The notes beneath the pieces are model-generated. The model was not told the origin of the DNA. It saw only the letters and a list, made by a program, of their open reading frames with translations, and did no database searches. Source: Devosia neptuniae (GTDB lineage Bacteria; Pseudomonadota; Alphaproteobacteria; Rhizobiales; Devosiaceae). From it: a stretch of DNA of 64,000 bases. Below, one piece after another: positions 43,313 to 51,968 of this stretch (within the stretch, counting starts at the first letter, position 1; each line of letters starts with the position of its first letter). The translations under genes and the position numbers were made by a program. Location of the stretch: assembly GCF_025452235.1 (NCBI RefSeq), contig NZ_CP104965.1, positions 2,104,501 to 2,168,500 on the forward strand, in the 5' to 3' direction.

Positions 43313-44413
43313 ATGAGTTCCACCATGAATGCCCAGACGATCCGAACTGCCTTGGGTTTTGCCGCTGCCACGCTGCTGCTGGCCGGCTGTTCCAAGGCCG
43401 AGGCGCCCGTAGCGGCGGTCCCTGCCAAAAGCGTTCCCGTCATTGCTGCGGCGTCCAGCGAGACCATCACCCGGGCCTCGCTGACCGGCGAGGTCAAGGC
43501 GCAGGTGCAGCAGGATCTGGCCTTCCGCACCGCCGGGCGCGTGCTCGAAGTGCTGGTCGAAACCGGCGATCATGTCACCGCGGGGCAATCGCTGGCCCGG
43601 CTCGACGCTGCCGACCAGAAGGCGAGCCTCTCATTGGCCAATGCCTCGGTCGATGCGGCCCAGGCCCAACTTACTCAGGCGCAGCGCGATTTCGACCGTA
43701 TCAACGCTCTGTTCACCGCCGGCAATGCCACCCGCGCCCAGTTCGAACAGGGCCAGACCGCGCTCGACAGCGCCAGGAGCTCATTGGCCGCCGCCCAATC
43801 GCAGCAGGCATCGGCCAATGAAGTGCTGACCTATGTCGATCTCAAAGCCAGTGCCGATGGCATTATCCTGTCGCGGACCATCGAGCCGGGGCAGGTGGTC
43901 GGCGGCGGCCAGACCGTGCTGACCCTGGCGCAGGATGGCCCGCGTGATGCGGTGTTCAATATATATGAAGCCGCGCTGACCGGAGTGCCCCATGATGTGC
44001 CGGTCGATCTGTCGCTGGTTGCCGATCCCTCCATCAAAGCCACCGGCACGGTGCGCGAAATCGCCCCCACGGTGAACACCGCAACCGGCACCGTCCGCGT
44101 CGAAGTCGGCTTTACCGATAGCGGCGGCACCATGCCACTCGGCGCATCAGTTGCCGCCAGCATCGCTCTGCCGCCCATTTCCGGTTTCGCTCTGCCCTGG
44201 GGCGCCCTGTTCCGCGACAGGAATGGCCCCGCCGTCTGGGTGGTCGATCCATCCGCGCAAACCGTCAGCCTCAAGCCGATCGTTGTCGACCGCTATCTGG
44301 CCGACAAGGTCATCGTCGCCTCGGGGCTGACAGCGGGCGATCTCGTCGTCACCGCCGGCACGCAGATGCTCTATCCCGGCCAGGTCGTTACCAGCGTGGA
44401 GGCCACGCCATGA
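43313..44413 (+). CDS. RND efflux periplasmic adaptor lipoprotein (first of two)
   Basis: Membrane-fusion protein linking an RND pump to an outer-membrane channel. The 366-residue product has a lipobox (LLLAGC, Cys near residue 25), a beta-barrel/lipoyl half (VKAQVQQDLAFRTAGRVLEVLVETGDHVTAGQSLARLDAAD), an alpha-hairpin rich in Ala/Gln, and a matching second half (LKASADGIILSRTIEPGQVVGGGQTVLTLAQD). ATG 43313 was chosen because GTGAGG precedes it; GTG 43301 is an alternative. It overlaps the next adaptor gene by four bases. Confidence 0.9.
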   Translation: MSSTMNAQTIRTALGFAAATLLLAGCSKAEAPVAAVPAKSVPVIAAASSETITRASLTGEVKAQVQQDLAFRTAGRVLEVLVETGDHVTAGQSLARLDAADQKASLSLANASVDAAQAQLTQAQRDFDRINALFTAGNATRAQFEQGQTALDSARSSLAAAQSQQASANEVLTYVDLKASADGIILSRTIEPGQVVGGGQTVLTLAQDGPRDAVFNIYEAALTGVPHDVPVDLSLVADPSIKATGTVREIAPTVNTATGTVRVEVGFTDSGGTMPLGASVAASIALPPISGFALPWGALFRDRNGPAVWVVDPSAQTVSLKPIVVDRYLADKVIVASGLTAGDLVVTAGTQMLYPGQVVTSVEATP

Positions 44414-45501
44414 TGGCCTCGCTCCGCCTTGGGCTCTCCGCCACTCTGATCGCGCTACTGCTCACCGCCTGCGGCCAGGCGCCCGAAGCCCCGGTCGCCG
44501 AACCGCTGCGTCCGGTGCTCACCACCGACGTCACCCTTGCCACGAGCCAAACCATCGGCCCCTTTGTCGGCAGCGTCGAACCCCGCCATGAAACCACGCT
44601 CAGCTTCCAGTCGGCCGGCCGGGTGCTGACACGCGATGTCGGCCTGGGTGACAGCGTCACCAAGGGCCAGATATTGGCTACGCTCGACGCCAGCGTGCAG
44701 GCCTTCCAGGTCGAAACGGCCCAGGCCAATCTCGCCAGTGCCCGAGCCCAGTTCAACAATCTCTCCGCCGCCGAGGCGCGCGTCCGCCAATTGGTCTCGA
44801 CCAACACCGCCGCGCAGGCCCAACTCGACGCCGCCACCACCGCCCGCCAGACCGCCCAGGCCCAGCTCGATCAGGCCCAGGCCAATGTGACCCGCGCGCA
44901 GGATCAGCTTGGCTACGCCCAAATCGTGGCCGATGCCGATGGCGTCGTGGTCTCGACCGGGGCTGAAGTCGGCCAGGTGGTCAGTGCCGGGCAGACCGTG
45001 CTGACAATGGCCCGCCCCGACCAGCGTGATGCCGTGTTCGACCTGCCCGAAAGCCTTGCGGCAACGCTGAAGGTTGGCGACGCCATTGCCGTCGCCACCA
45101 CCGACGCCATCGGCGCGCAAACCAATGGCATTGTCCGCGAAATCGCCCCCAGCGCCTCGGCCACCGCCCGCCTGCGCCGCGTCCGGCTGACGCTCGACGC
45201 CCCCAGCGATGTTTTCCGCCTGGGCACGACGGTCGAGGCCGTTGTCACCCGCCAGCTCGATCAGCCTTTGGCGCAAATCCCGCTTACGGCCGTGCTGGGC
45301 GGTGGCGACGCCGCCAAGGTCTGGGTGCTCGACCCTGCCGCCGGCACGGTGGCGACCCGCCCGGTCACAATAGCATCCCGCACCGCCTCCACCGCCGCCA
45401 TCAGCGCGGGTCTGGCCGAAGGCGACCGCGTCGTCACCGCCGGCATCAATAGCCTCAGCGAAGGCCAAAAGGTCCTCGTCAGTGAAGGAAACCCGGAATG
45501 A
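44410..45501 (+). CDS. RND efflux periplasmic adaptor lipoprotein (second of two)
   Basis: A 363-residue adaptor related to the preceding one: lipobox LLLTAC near residue 17, lipoyl half (LSFQSAGRVLTRDVGLGDSVTKGQILATLDASVQAFQ), alpha-hairpin, second half (IVADADGVVVSTGAEVGQVVSAGQTVLTMARPDQRDAVFDLPES). Both adaptors overlap by ATGA with the genes after them, so the unit adaptor-adaptor-pump is translated as one operon. Whether both bind the same pump is unknown. Confidence 0.9.
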   Translation: MMASLRLGLSATLIALLLTACGQAPEAPVAEPLRPVLTTDVTLATSQTIGPFVGSVEPRHETTLSFQSAGRVLTRDVGLGDSVTKGQILATLDASVQAFQVETAQANLASARAQFNNLSAAEARVRQLVSTNTAAQAQLDAATTARQTAQAQLDQAQANVTRAQDQLGYAQIVADADGVVVSTGAEVGQVVSAGQTVLTMARPDQRDAVFDLPESLAATLKVGDAIAVATTDAIGAQTNGIVREIAPSASATARLRRVRLTLDAPSDVFRLGTTVEAVVTRQLDQPLAQIPLTAVLGGGDAAKVWVLDPAAGTVATRPVTIASRTASTAAISAGLAEGDRVVTAGINSLSEGQKVLVSEGNPE

Positions 45502-48500
45502 ACTTCAACCTTTCCGAATGGGCGCTCGAACATAAGAGCTTCATCTGGTTCCTGATGGTCATCGCGGTTGTGGCCGGGGTGTTTTCCTATCAAAAGCTGG
45601 GCCGCGAGGAAGATCCGGCCTTTTCCATCAAGACCATGGTGGTGCAGGCCTATTGGCCCGGCGCCTCCATTGATGACACCAAAAGCCAGGTCACCGAACG
45701 CATCGAACGGGCGCTGGAAAGCCTCGACACGCTCGACTTCACCCGCTCCTATTCCACCGCCGGCCAGTCCACCGTCTTCGTCAACCTCAAGGAAACCCTG
45801 CGCGGCCAGGCCGTAAGCGATTCCTGGTATCAGGTGCGCAAGACCATCAATGATATCGCCGCCCAATTCCCCAGCGGGCTGGTTGGCCCCTTCTTCAACG
45901 ACGAATTCGGCTCGGTTTACGGCAATATCTATGCCTTCACCGCCGATGGGCTGAGCTATCGCCAGCTGCGTGACTATGTCGAAACCGTCCGCAATGACGT
46001 GCTGGCCATTCCCGATATCGGCAAGGTCGAGCTGATCGGTACGCAGGACGAAGTCATTTCCATCGATTTCTCCACCCAGCAATTGGCGACCCTCGGCATC
46101 AGCGCCGATGATGTGATCGCCCAATTGCAGGCGCAGAACGCCGTCACCCCCTCGGGCACGATCCAGAGCGATGGCGAAAAAGTGCTGGTGCGGGTGGGCG
46201 GCCAGTTCACCTCCGAGGCCGATATCGCCAAGATCAATCTGCAGCAGGGCGATATTTTCTTCCGCCTGGCCGATGTCGCCACCATCAGCCGCGGCTATCA
46301 GGAGCCGCCCGATCCCCTGTTCCGCTACGACGGCAAAACTGCTCTGGGCCTCGCCATTTCCATGGCCCCGAGCGGGGATATCCTCAAATTCGGCGAAGCC
46401 CTCAAGGAGCGCATGGCTGAAATCGAAACCCGCCTGCCCATCGGCGTCGGTATCGACCAGGTCTCCGACCAACCCCATGTGGTCGAGGAGGCCGTTGGCG
46501 GCTTCACCAAATCCCTGTTCGAAGCCGTGGTCATCGTGCTCGTGGTGAGCTTCCTCAGCCTTGGGCTGCGGGCGGGGCTGGTCGTCGCCATCTCGATCCC
46601 CATCGTGCTCGCGCTGGTCTTTGTGTTCATGGAATTCATGGGCATTTCGCTGCAACGCGTCTCGCTGGGCGCGCTGATCATCGCCTTGGGCCTATTGGTC
46701 GATGACGCGATGATCACCGTTGAAATGATGGTGTCCCGCCTCGAAGCCGGGGACAGTTTGGGCAAGGCCGCGACCTTTGCCTATACGTCCACAGCTTTCC
46801 CCATGCTGACGGGCACCCTCGTCACCGTCGCCGGCTTCCTGCCCATCCTGCTCAATGCCTCGACGGCCGGGGAATATGTCCAGAGCCTGTTCTATGTGAT
46901 CGCGGCCGCTTTGCTGATTTCATGGGTCGTCGCAGTCCTCTTCGCCCCGCTGATCGGGGTGGCACTCTTGCCTAAGGTCATGAAGGGCCATGCCGACAAA
47001 AAGCCCAGCCGCATTGCTGGCTGGTTCCGCCGCTCGCTGGCCGTGGCCATGCGGTTCCGCTGGGCCACCATTGCCTTCACCGTGGCGCTGTTTGCCGTCT
47101 CGCTATTCGGGCTGACCAAGGTGCAGCAGCAATTCTTCCCGCCTTCGGATCGCCCGGAAATCCTGGTCGATTTTACGCTGCCGCAAAATGCCACCATTCG
47201 CGAGACCGAGGCAGTGATGGACCGTTTCGAGGCGAGCCTAGTCGGTGATGCCGATATCGACCATTGGAGTTCCTATGTTGGGCAGGGTGCGGTGCGCTTC
47301 TATCTGCCCATGGATAGCCAACTGGCCAATTCCTTCTTTGGCCAGGTGGTCATCGTCTCCAAGGATCTGGAAGCCCGCGGCCGCGCGCGCGCCAAGATCG
47401 ACGCGCTGCTCGCCACCCAGTTTACCGACGTAAACACCTTCGCCCAGTTCCTCGAACTGGGCCCACCGGTCGGCCGCCCCATCCAATATCGCCTCAGCGG
47501 CCCCGATGTGCAGACCGTGCGCGGTCTGGCGCTCGATCTGGCGGGCGTGGTCAGCGCCAGCCCGCATGTCCGCGACATCAGTTTTGATTGGAACGAGCCC
47601 GGCAAGTCGCTGCTGGTCGATGTCGATCAGGATAAGGCGCGCCGTCTGGGCGTGACCTCCGAGAGCGTCGCCCAGGTGCTCAATACCATCATCAATGGCA
47701 CCACGATCACCCAGGTGCGCGACTCCATCTATCTGGTCGATGTTGTCGTCCGCGCCGAGGAAGATCAGCGCAATTCGATCGAGACCCTGCAAAACCTGCA
47801 AGTGCCCACGTCGAGCGGCGTGGCCGTGCCCTTGGGCGCCTTCGCGACCATTCAATATGGTCTAGAGCAACCCATTATCTGGCAGCGCGACCGCCTGCCG
47901 ACCATCACCGTGCTTGGCTCGGTGGCGGGCGACCTGCTGCCCGCGGCGGTCAATAAGGAACTCGCCCCCACGATTGCCGCCTTTGCCGATAAGCTGCCCG
48001 CCGAATATCACGTGGTCACCGGCGGCGCGGCCGAATCCAGCGGCAAGTCCCAAACGGCACTGGTGGCCACCTTGCCCGCCATGCTGCTGGCCATCGCCTT
48101 CATCCTGATGGTGCAATTGCAGAGCGTGTCCAAACTGGTGCTGGTGGTCAGCGTTGCCCCGCTCGGCCTGATCGGCGTGGTCGCGGCGCTCTTGCCGACG
48201 GGAACGCCCCTGGGCTTTGTGGCGCTGCTGGGCGTGCTGGCGCTGGCCGGCATCATCATCCGCAATGCGGTGATCCTGATCGGCCAGATCAATGACAATC
48301 TGCGCGATGGCTATAATCAATGGGATGCCGTGCTCCACGCCACCGAACACCGCATGCGGCCCATCCTGTTGACGGCAGCGGCGGCCAGCCTGGGCATGAT
48401 CCCCATTGCCAGCGAAGTGTTCTGGGGCCCCATGGCCTACGCCATGATCGGCGGCATTATCGCGGCAACCGCGCTGACGCTCTATTTCCTGCCCGCGCTT

Positions 48501-48578
48501 TACGTCGCCTGGTATCGCGTCAAGGCGCCGGAAAACAAGCCAGATGCTGAGCCTGCGGAGGCGCCGCCAGCAGTCTGA
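45498..48578 (+). CDS. RND multidrug efflux pump, inner-membrane subunit
   Basis: Proton-driven exporter of the AcrB/HAE family, 1026 residues. It begins MNFNLSEWALEHKSFIWFLMVIAVVAGVFSYQKLGREEDPAF, a signature N-terminus, then has the transmembrane proton-relay region (SLGALIIALGLLVDDAMITVEMM with paired Asp), and two large periplasmic loops. Twelve membrane helices are expected. No TolC-type channel or regulator gene lies next to the operon, so these must come from elsewhere. Hydrophobic drug or toxic-compound export is likely, substrate unknown. Confidence 0.95.
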   Translation: MNFNLSEWALEHKSFIWFLMVIAVVAGVFSYQKLGREEDPAFSIKTMVVQAYWPGASIDDTKSQVTERIERALESLDTLDFTRSYSTAGQSTVFVNLKETLRGQAVSDSWYQVRKTINDIAAQFPSGLVGPFFNDEFGSVYGNIYAFTADGLSYRQLRDYVETVRNDVLAIPDIGKVELIGTQDEVISIDFSTQQLATLGISADDVIAQLQAQNAVTPSGTIQSDGEKVLVRVGGQFTSEADIAKINLQQGDIFFRLADVATISRGYQEPPDPLFRYDGKTALGLAISMAPSGDILKFGEALKERMAEIETRLPIGVGIDQVSDQPHVVEEAVGGFTKSLFEAVVIVLVVSFLSLGLRAGLVVAISIPIVLALVFVFMEFMGISLQRVSLGALIIALGLLVDDAMITVEMMVSRLEAGDSLGKAATFAYTSTAFPMLTGTLVTVAGFLPILLNASTAGEYVQSLFYVIAAALLISWVVAVLFAPLIGVALLPKVMKGHADKKPSRIAGWFRRSLAVAMRFRWATIAFTVALFAVSLFGLTKVQQQFFPPSDRPEILVDFTLPQNATIRETEAVMDRFEASLVGDADIDHWSSYVGQGAVRFYLPMDSQLANSFFGQVVIVSKDLEARGRARAKIDALLATQFTDVNTFAQFLELGPPVGRPIQYRLSGPDVQTVRGLALDLAGVVSASPHVRDISFDWNEPGKSLLVDVDQDKARRLGVTSESVAQVLNTIINGTTITQVRDSIYLVDVVVRAEEDQRNSIETLQNLQVPTSSGVAVPLGAFATIQYGLEQPIIWQRDRLPTITVLGSVAGDLLPAAVNKELAPTIAAFADKLPAEYHVVTGGAAESSGKSQTALVATLPAMLLAIAFILMVQLQSVSKLVLVVSVAPLGLIGVVAALLPTGTPLGFVALLGVLALAGIIIRNAVILIGQINDNLRDGYNQWDAVLHATEHRMRPILLTAAAASLGMIPIASEVFWGPMAYAMIGGIIAATALTLYFLPALYVAWYRVKAPENKPDAEPAEAPPAV

Positions 48579-48630
48579 AATAGGCGATTGACATGACGGC
48601 GAAGCCGTCTCGCCGTCGGAACTGCGATTG

Positions 48631-49266
48631 CTAGGCCGGCAGGACCACCACCTTCGTATTGACCGGTGTCTTGTCGTAGAGATCGAGCATGTCCTGGGTG
48701 AGCAGGCCAACGCAGCCGCTGGAAACGCCTTTGCCGATCGTTTCGGGCATGATCGTGCTGTAGATGGTGTAAAGCGTGTAGGCGCCATTCTGGTAGAGAT
48801 AAAGCGTGCGCGCGCCGAGCGGATTGTTCAGGCCCGGCGGCATGCCGCCGGCATAGGGGGCGGCCTCGGGCTGGCGCAGGATCATTTCCTTGGGCGGCGT
48901 CCAGATCGGCCATTCGGCCTTGCGGCCGATATAGGCGTCACCGCTCCACAAAAAACCCGCGCGACCGACATTGGCGCCATAGCGGGTGGCATAGCCGTCG
49001 CCTTCGATGCGGTAAACATAGTAGTGGCGGGGATCGATGATGATCGTGCCCACGGCCTCGGCTGAATCGTAACGCACTTTTCGGCGCAGGTACTTCGGAT
49101 TGATCTTGCTGATATTTACTGCGGGAACGGGGAACCGTTCATTGGGAAGCGGCCCATAGACCCGCTCAGCCTCCGCCATACTCATGCCGCCTGACGTGGC
49201 GCAGCCAGCAAGTCCAAGCGAGCCGAGAGCGACGGCGGAGCCAAGCAGAAACGACCGGCGGTTCAT
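48631..49266 (-). CDS. L,D-transpeptidase family protein with atypical active-site flank
   Basis: Peptidoglycan (or envelope protein) cross-linking enzyme of the YkuD family. The 211-residue product starts MNRRSFLLGSAVALGSLGLAGC, a lipoprotein-like export signal with a twin-Arg, then has the domain with GTIIIDPRHYYVYRI and the catalytic Cys in VSSGCVGLL. The usual upstream His (I-H-G-T) is Tyr here (TIYSTIMPETIG) and the usual SHGC is SSGC, so two motif residues differ. SSGC is common in Hyphomicrobiales; the Tyr is not. It may be a weak or altered enzyme. Start ATG 49266 (a longer frame exists). Confidence 0.85.
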   Translation of the reverse strand: MNRRSFLLGSAVALGSLGLAGCATSGGMSMAEAERVYGPLPNERFPVPAVNISKINPKYLRRKVRYDSAEAVGTIIIDPRHYYVYRIEGDGYATRYGANVGRAGFLWSGDAYIGRKAEWPIWTPPKEMILRQPEAAPYAGGMPPGLNNPLGARTLYLYQNGAYTLYTIYSTIMPETIGKGVSSGCVGLLTQDMLDLYDKTPVNTKVVVLPA

Positions 49267-49447
49267 CAGACTGGACCGAGTTACTGCCTCGATCGCGCCC
49301 CCGTCGACGACATCATCGCCTATGATCATAACCTAGAATCCCCACGGCCCTCCCGCCGGGCTGAGATTGATCCCACAGGGTTCAATTGGCAAGCGCGGCG
49401 TTCGATGCCGTAAGGCAATTCGCTACACTCAAGCCAAAGAACATCCC

Positions 49448-50119
49448 TCAGGCCTGCGGCCCGGCGAAACCGGCGCGTTCCCAAGCCGGTTTCCGGGGTA
49501 TTTCGGGCAGGTGCGGCCGGGATCGAATTGCGGTCGGCGCCAGGCCGAGCGACATCAATCGCTTTTGTATCGTCACGGAAAATACCGGCCAGACCGCAAG
49601 CTTTTCCTGTTCGCTGAGATGCGCAAACTCCGCCTTGTGGGCTGCGCTACGGATTTGAACGTCAAAGATGCGAGGATCGACTTCCAGCCGCGAACGCGAC
49701 AGGGCCAGCAGGAGGGCGGCTGCTCGGCCAGGCGATAGCTGCACGTTTCGGTCAAAATAAACAGCGACCTCTTGCAGGGCCGGATCATCGGTGCGCGCGA
49801 GAAGGTTGCGCAGCACCTCGCGGCAGGTGCGGTGTGTCAGGCGTACGGCAAGCCCGCTGAGATGGTCGCGCCACTGCTGGACACTGAGGGCACGGCTGTC
49901 CTGTTCCATCCGGAGCGGCGCTCGTTCAATACAGGTCTGGCAAATATGGCAGCTGCCGTCGACCTTGGCATGACGCACCTCAAAGCTAAGGCGCTGGTCT
50001 TGTTTGTCACACCAGGCGCAGTCGCCGTCGAACCTGCTGTGGTCGTGCACGTCGCCGGTGAACACCCACTGCTCAGCATCGCTGGGTCGGTGACGTTGCT
50101 GGTTGCCAATGTGATGCAT
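49448..50119 (-). CDS. Protein with a four-cysteine zinc-finger-like motif, function unknown
   Basis: A 223-residue soluble protein. The N-terminal region holds CAWC (about 33-36) and CHICQTC (about 57-63) separated by about 20 residues, a likely zinc site. The remainder is helical and basic, with no recognised enzyme motif. An AGGA site before ATG 50119 supports the start. I am fairly sure it is expressed, but cannot name a family. Confidence 0.65.
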   Translation of the reverse strand: MHHIGNQQRHRPSDAEQWVFTGDVHDHSRFDGDCAWCDKQDQRLSFEVRHAKVDGSCHICQTCIERAPLRMEQDSRALSVQQWRDHLSGLAVRLTHRTCREVLRNLLARTDDPALQEVAVYFDRNVQLSPGRAAALLLALSRSRLEVDPRIFDVQIRSAAHKAEFAHLSEQEKLAVWPVFSVTIQKRLMSLGLAPTAIRSRPHLPEIPRKPAWERAGFAGPQA

Positions 50120-50191
50120 TCAAAGTCCTTGGGTCCGCTGCAGAGTGCGGGCAGGTTACGCGATAGCGGGTGAGAGGGGCGTGATGTGCAT

Positions 50192-50209
50192 TGTCAGCGT
50201 CCTGTAAGG
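50192..50209 (+). promoter_or_regulatory. Direct heptamer repeat box 1 (candidate response-regulator site)
   Basis: TGTCAGC-GTCC-TGTAAGG: two heptamers spaced by four bases, an 11-base period. It lies 123 bases before the exported protein at 50332 and 73 bases before the divergent gene at 50119. No clear -10 follows, so the target is uncertain. Confidence 0.45.
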
Positions 50210-50331
50210 AGCCGCGTTGGCCGCTTGCTGACAAACAGCTGACGGGCGCCCTCAGCGGCATCCCATGTGCCATGCCGTAAGCTGGTCACTGCGGCCGGTT
50301 CGCGGTCGCCATCACCTTTACGGAGCCAGCA

Positions 50332-50604
50332 ATGAAAACCTCATCGAACAAGTCCATGCTTTTGGGCCTTGGCCTCGCACTCCTCGCGGGCGGGGCAATT
50401 GCGCATGCGGATGAAACTGCGTCCGGAAAGAGCTACGTGCTCAAGGATGGTACGGTTCACGACACGCCGGGCGAGATGTTTCAGCATCTGCGCACGCGCG
50501 ATAATGGCCTGGCGGCCGGCAACCCCAAGGACATCGTGAATGCCTATCCGGATGAGTTCGAAAATGTGGGTGACCTGATCCAGCAGAAGCGTGAAGCCGA
50601 ATAG
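50332..50604 (+). CDS. Small exported protein, function unknown
   Basis: A 90-residue product with a signal peptide (about 1-27, MLLGLGLALLAGGAIAHA) and a short polar mature part (ETASGKSYVLKDGTVHDTPGEMFQHLRTRDNGLAAGNPKDIVNAYPDEF). No family recognised. ACGGAG precedes the ATG. A direct-repeat box lies upstream, so it may belong to the regulon of the PepSY/regulator/kinase operon. Confidence 0.7.
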   Translation: MKTSSNKSMLLGLGLALLAGGAIAHADETASGKSYVLKDGTVHDTPGEMFQHLRTRDNGLAAGNPKDIVNAYPDEFENVGDLIQQKREAE

Positions 50605-50646
50605 CTGAACCCACCAATAGGCGCCGACAGGCAGTCATGACCACTG

Positions 50647-50677
50647 AAAGGCGAGTGCCATCGGGCGCTCGCCTTTT
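50647..50677 (+). terminator. Intrinsic terminator after the small exported protein
   Basis: Stem AAAGGCGAG / CTCGCCTTTT with a 12-base loop, 42 bases after the stop. Confidence 0.8.
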
Positions 50678-50693
50678 GCAGTATTGGAGGCAA

Positions 50694-50733
50694 TGTCAGC
50701 GCTTTGTAAGCTCGGCTGCGCTATAGATACTGG
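50694..50733 (+). promoter_or_regulatory. Promoter of the PepSY/regulator/kinase operon with direct heptamer repeat box 2
   Basis: TGTCAGC-GCTT-TGTAAGC (50694-50711) is followed ten bases later by the -10-like TATAGA (50722-50727). The ATG of the first gene is at 50734, only about seven bases beyond the -10, so the mRNA may be leaderless. A box about 10-12 bases upstream of the -10 is the geometry of PhoP-type activation. Confidence 0.6.
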
Positions 50734-51306
50734 ATGAAAATCAAGGTTCTCACCGCCACATTTTTAATGATGCTTGCCATCACGGCGCCAGTGCTTGCTC
50801 AAGGCCAGGGAAATGGCAATGGTAATGGTAATTCCGGCCAGTCGGAGGGCGGCAATAACGGGAATGGCAATGGCAATGGCAACAACGGCAATGGCAATGG
50901 CAATGGTGGGAACGGCAATGGCGGCAATAACGGCCCGGCGGATACGCCCGGCGGGAACCGCAGTCGCGAAGATGGCGACTCCGATGCAAATCCCGGAAAA
51001 GGCAATAATGGCGCCAACCACGACAATGGTGCGAACGGCCCCCGTTCAAAGGATTCCTCGCCGCCGGCCGAACCGGTTATAATACCGGAAGACGAACTGT
51101 TGCCGATGGTCGAAGCGGGCGAGGCAGTCTCGCTGGTGTCGCTGCTGCCGGACATAAAGACCCGGACCGGTGGCCAGATCATCGATGCGCAACTGGTTCG
51201 CGCTGAACGCTCGTTGGTCTATGTCGTCAAGGTGTTGACGCCGGCGGGGCGAGTGGGGACTGAATATTACAATGCCCGCTCCGGCTCACATATCGAGGTG
51301 CCATGA
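50734..51306 (+). CDS. Exported Gly/Asn-repeat protein with a C-terminal PepSY-like domain
   Basis: A 190-residue exported protein: signal peptide to about residue 22 (VLAQG), a low-complexity Gly-Asn repeat (about 23-70), an acidic spacer, and a C-terminal PepSY-like domain (ELLPMVEAGEAVSLVSLLPDIKTRTGGQIIDAQLVRAERSLVYVVKVL). PepSY domains beside kinases often act as periplasmic modulators. It is the first gene of a three-gene operon and overlaps the regulator by four bases (ATGA). Its repeats are encoded by a slippage-prone hexanucleotide tract (50811-50937). Confidence 0.85.
   Translation: MKIKVLTATFLMMLAITAPVLAQGQGNGNGNGNSGQSEGGNNGNGNGNGNNGNGNGNGGNGNGGNNGPADTPGGNRSREDGDSDANPGKGNNGANHDNGANGPRSKDSSPPAEPVIIPEDELLPMVEAGEAVSLVSLLPDIKTRTGGQIIDAQLVRAERSLVYVVKVLTPAGRVGTEYYNARSGSHIEVP
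50811..50937 (+). repeat. GGCAAT-type hexanucleotide repeat encoding Gly-Asn
   Basis: Tandem copies of GGCAAT and GGTAAT variants inside the PepSY gene. Each unit codes for Gly-Asn, so copy-number change by whole units keeps the frame and would alter the length of the linker. Confidence 0.75.
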
Positions 51307-51968
51307 CGCGGATTCTCGTTATTGAGGATGATGACCGGATTGCGGAGACATTGTCCGCCGGTCTTGGTCGTTCCGGCTTTCTGGTGGAGCGCGAAAGCGA
51401 TGGCGAGGCGGGCTGGTATCGCGGCGATACCGAAGAATTCGACGCCATCGTGCTGGATCTCGGCCTGCCCCAGATCGATGGCCTGACGGTTCTCAAGCGC
51501 TGGCGCCAAGCCGGCCGCATGACACCGATATTGATCCTGACGGCCCGGGTGCAATGGGAAGAGCGCGTGGAAGGCATCGAAGCCGGGGCCGATGACTATG
51601 TGATCAAGCCCTTCCATGTCATGGAGATCGCCGCCCGCCTGCGGGCCCTGGTACGGCGCGTCAACGGCCACGCGACATCGGTGATTTCCTTTGGCTCTTA
51701 CCAGCTCAACCTGCGCACCTTGTCGGTCACCAGCGATGGTCTGCCGATCGATCTGTCGCCGCAGGAATTCAAGTTGGTGTCCTACCTCGTGCAGAACCGC
51801 GGACGTGTCCTGTCGCAGTTGCAGATTACCGAGCACATCTACAACCAGGATTTCGAGCGCGATTCCAACGTCGTCGAAGTGCTGGTCGCCAGGGTCCGCA
51901 AGCGCCTGGCCGCCGACGTGATCAAGACGCGACGGGGCTTCGGCTATACGCTTGGTGACGGATATTGA
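51303..51968 (+). CDS. OmpR/PhoP-family response regulator
   Basis: A 221-residue DNA-binding regulator. The receiver domain has the acidic pocket EDD at 8-10, phosphoacceptor Asp52 (IVLDLGLPQIDG) and Lys in YVIKPFH; the output domain is a winged helix (LSPQEFKLVSYLVQNRGRVLSQ, DSNVVEVLVARVRKRL). It overlaps the PepSY gene before it and the kinase after it. Probable target: the direct-repeat boxes at 50192, 50694 and 53408. Confidence 0.93.
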   Translation: MTRILVIEDDDRIAETLSAGLGRSGFLVERESDGEAGWYRGDTEEFDAIVLDLGLPQIDGLTVLKRWRQAGRMTPILILTARVQWEERVEGIEAGADDYVIKPFHVMEIAARLRALVRRVNGHATSVISFGSYQLNLRTLSVTSDGLPIDLSPQEFKLVSYLVQNRGRVLSQLQITEHIYNQDFERDSNVVEVLVARVRKRLAADVIKTRRGFGYTLGDGY

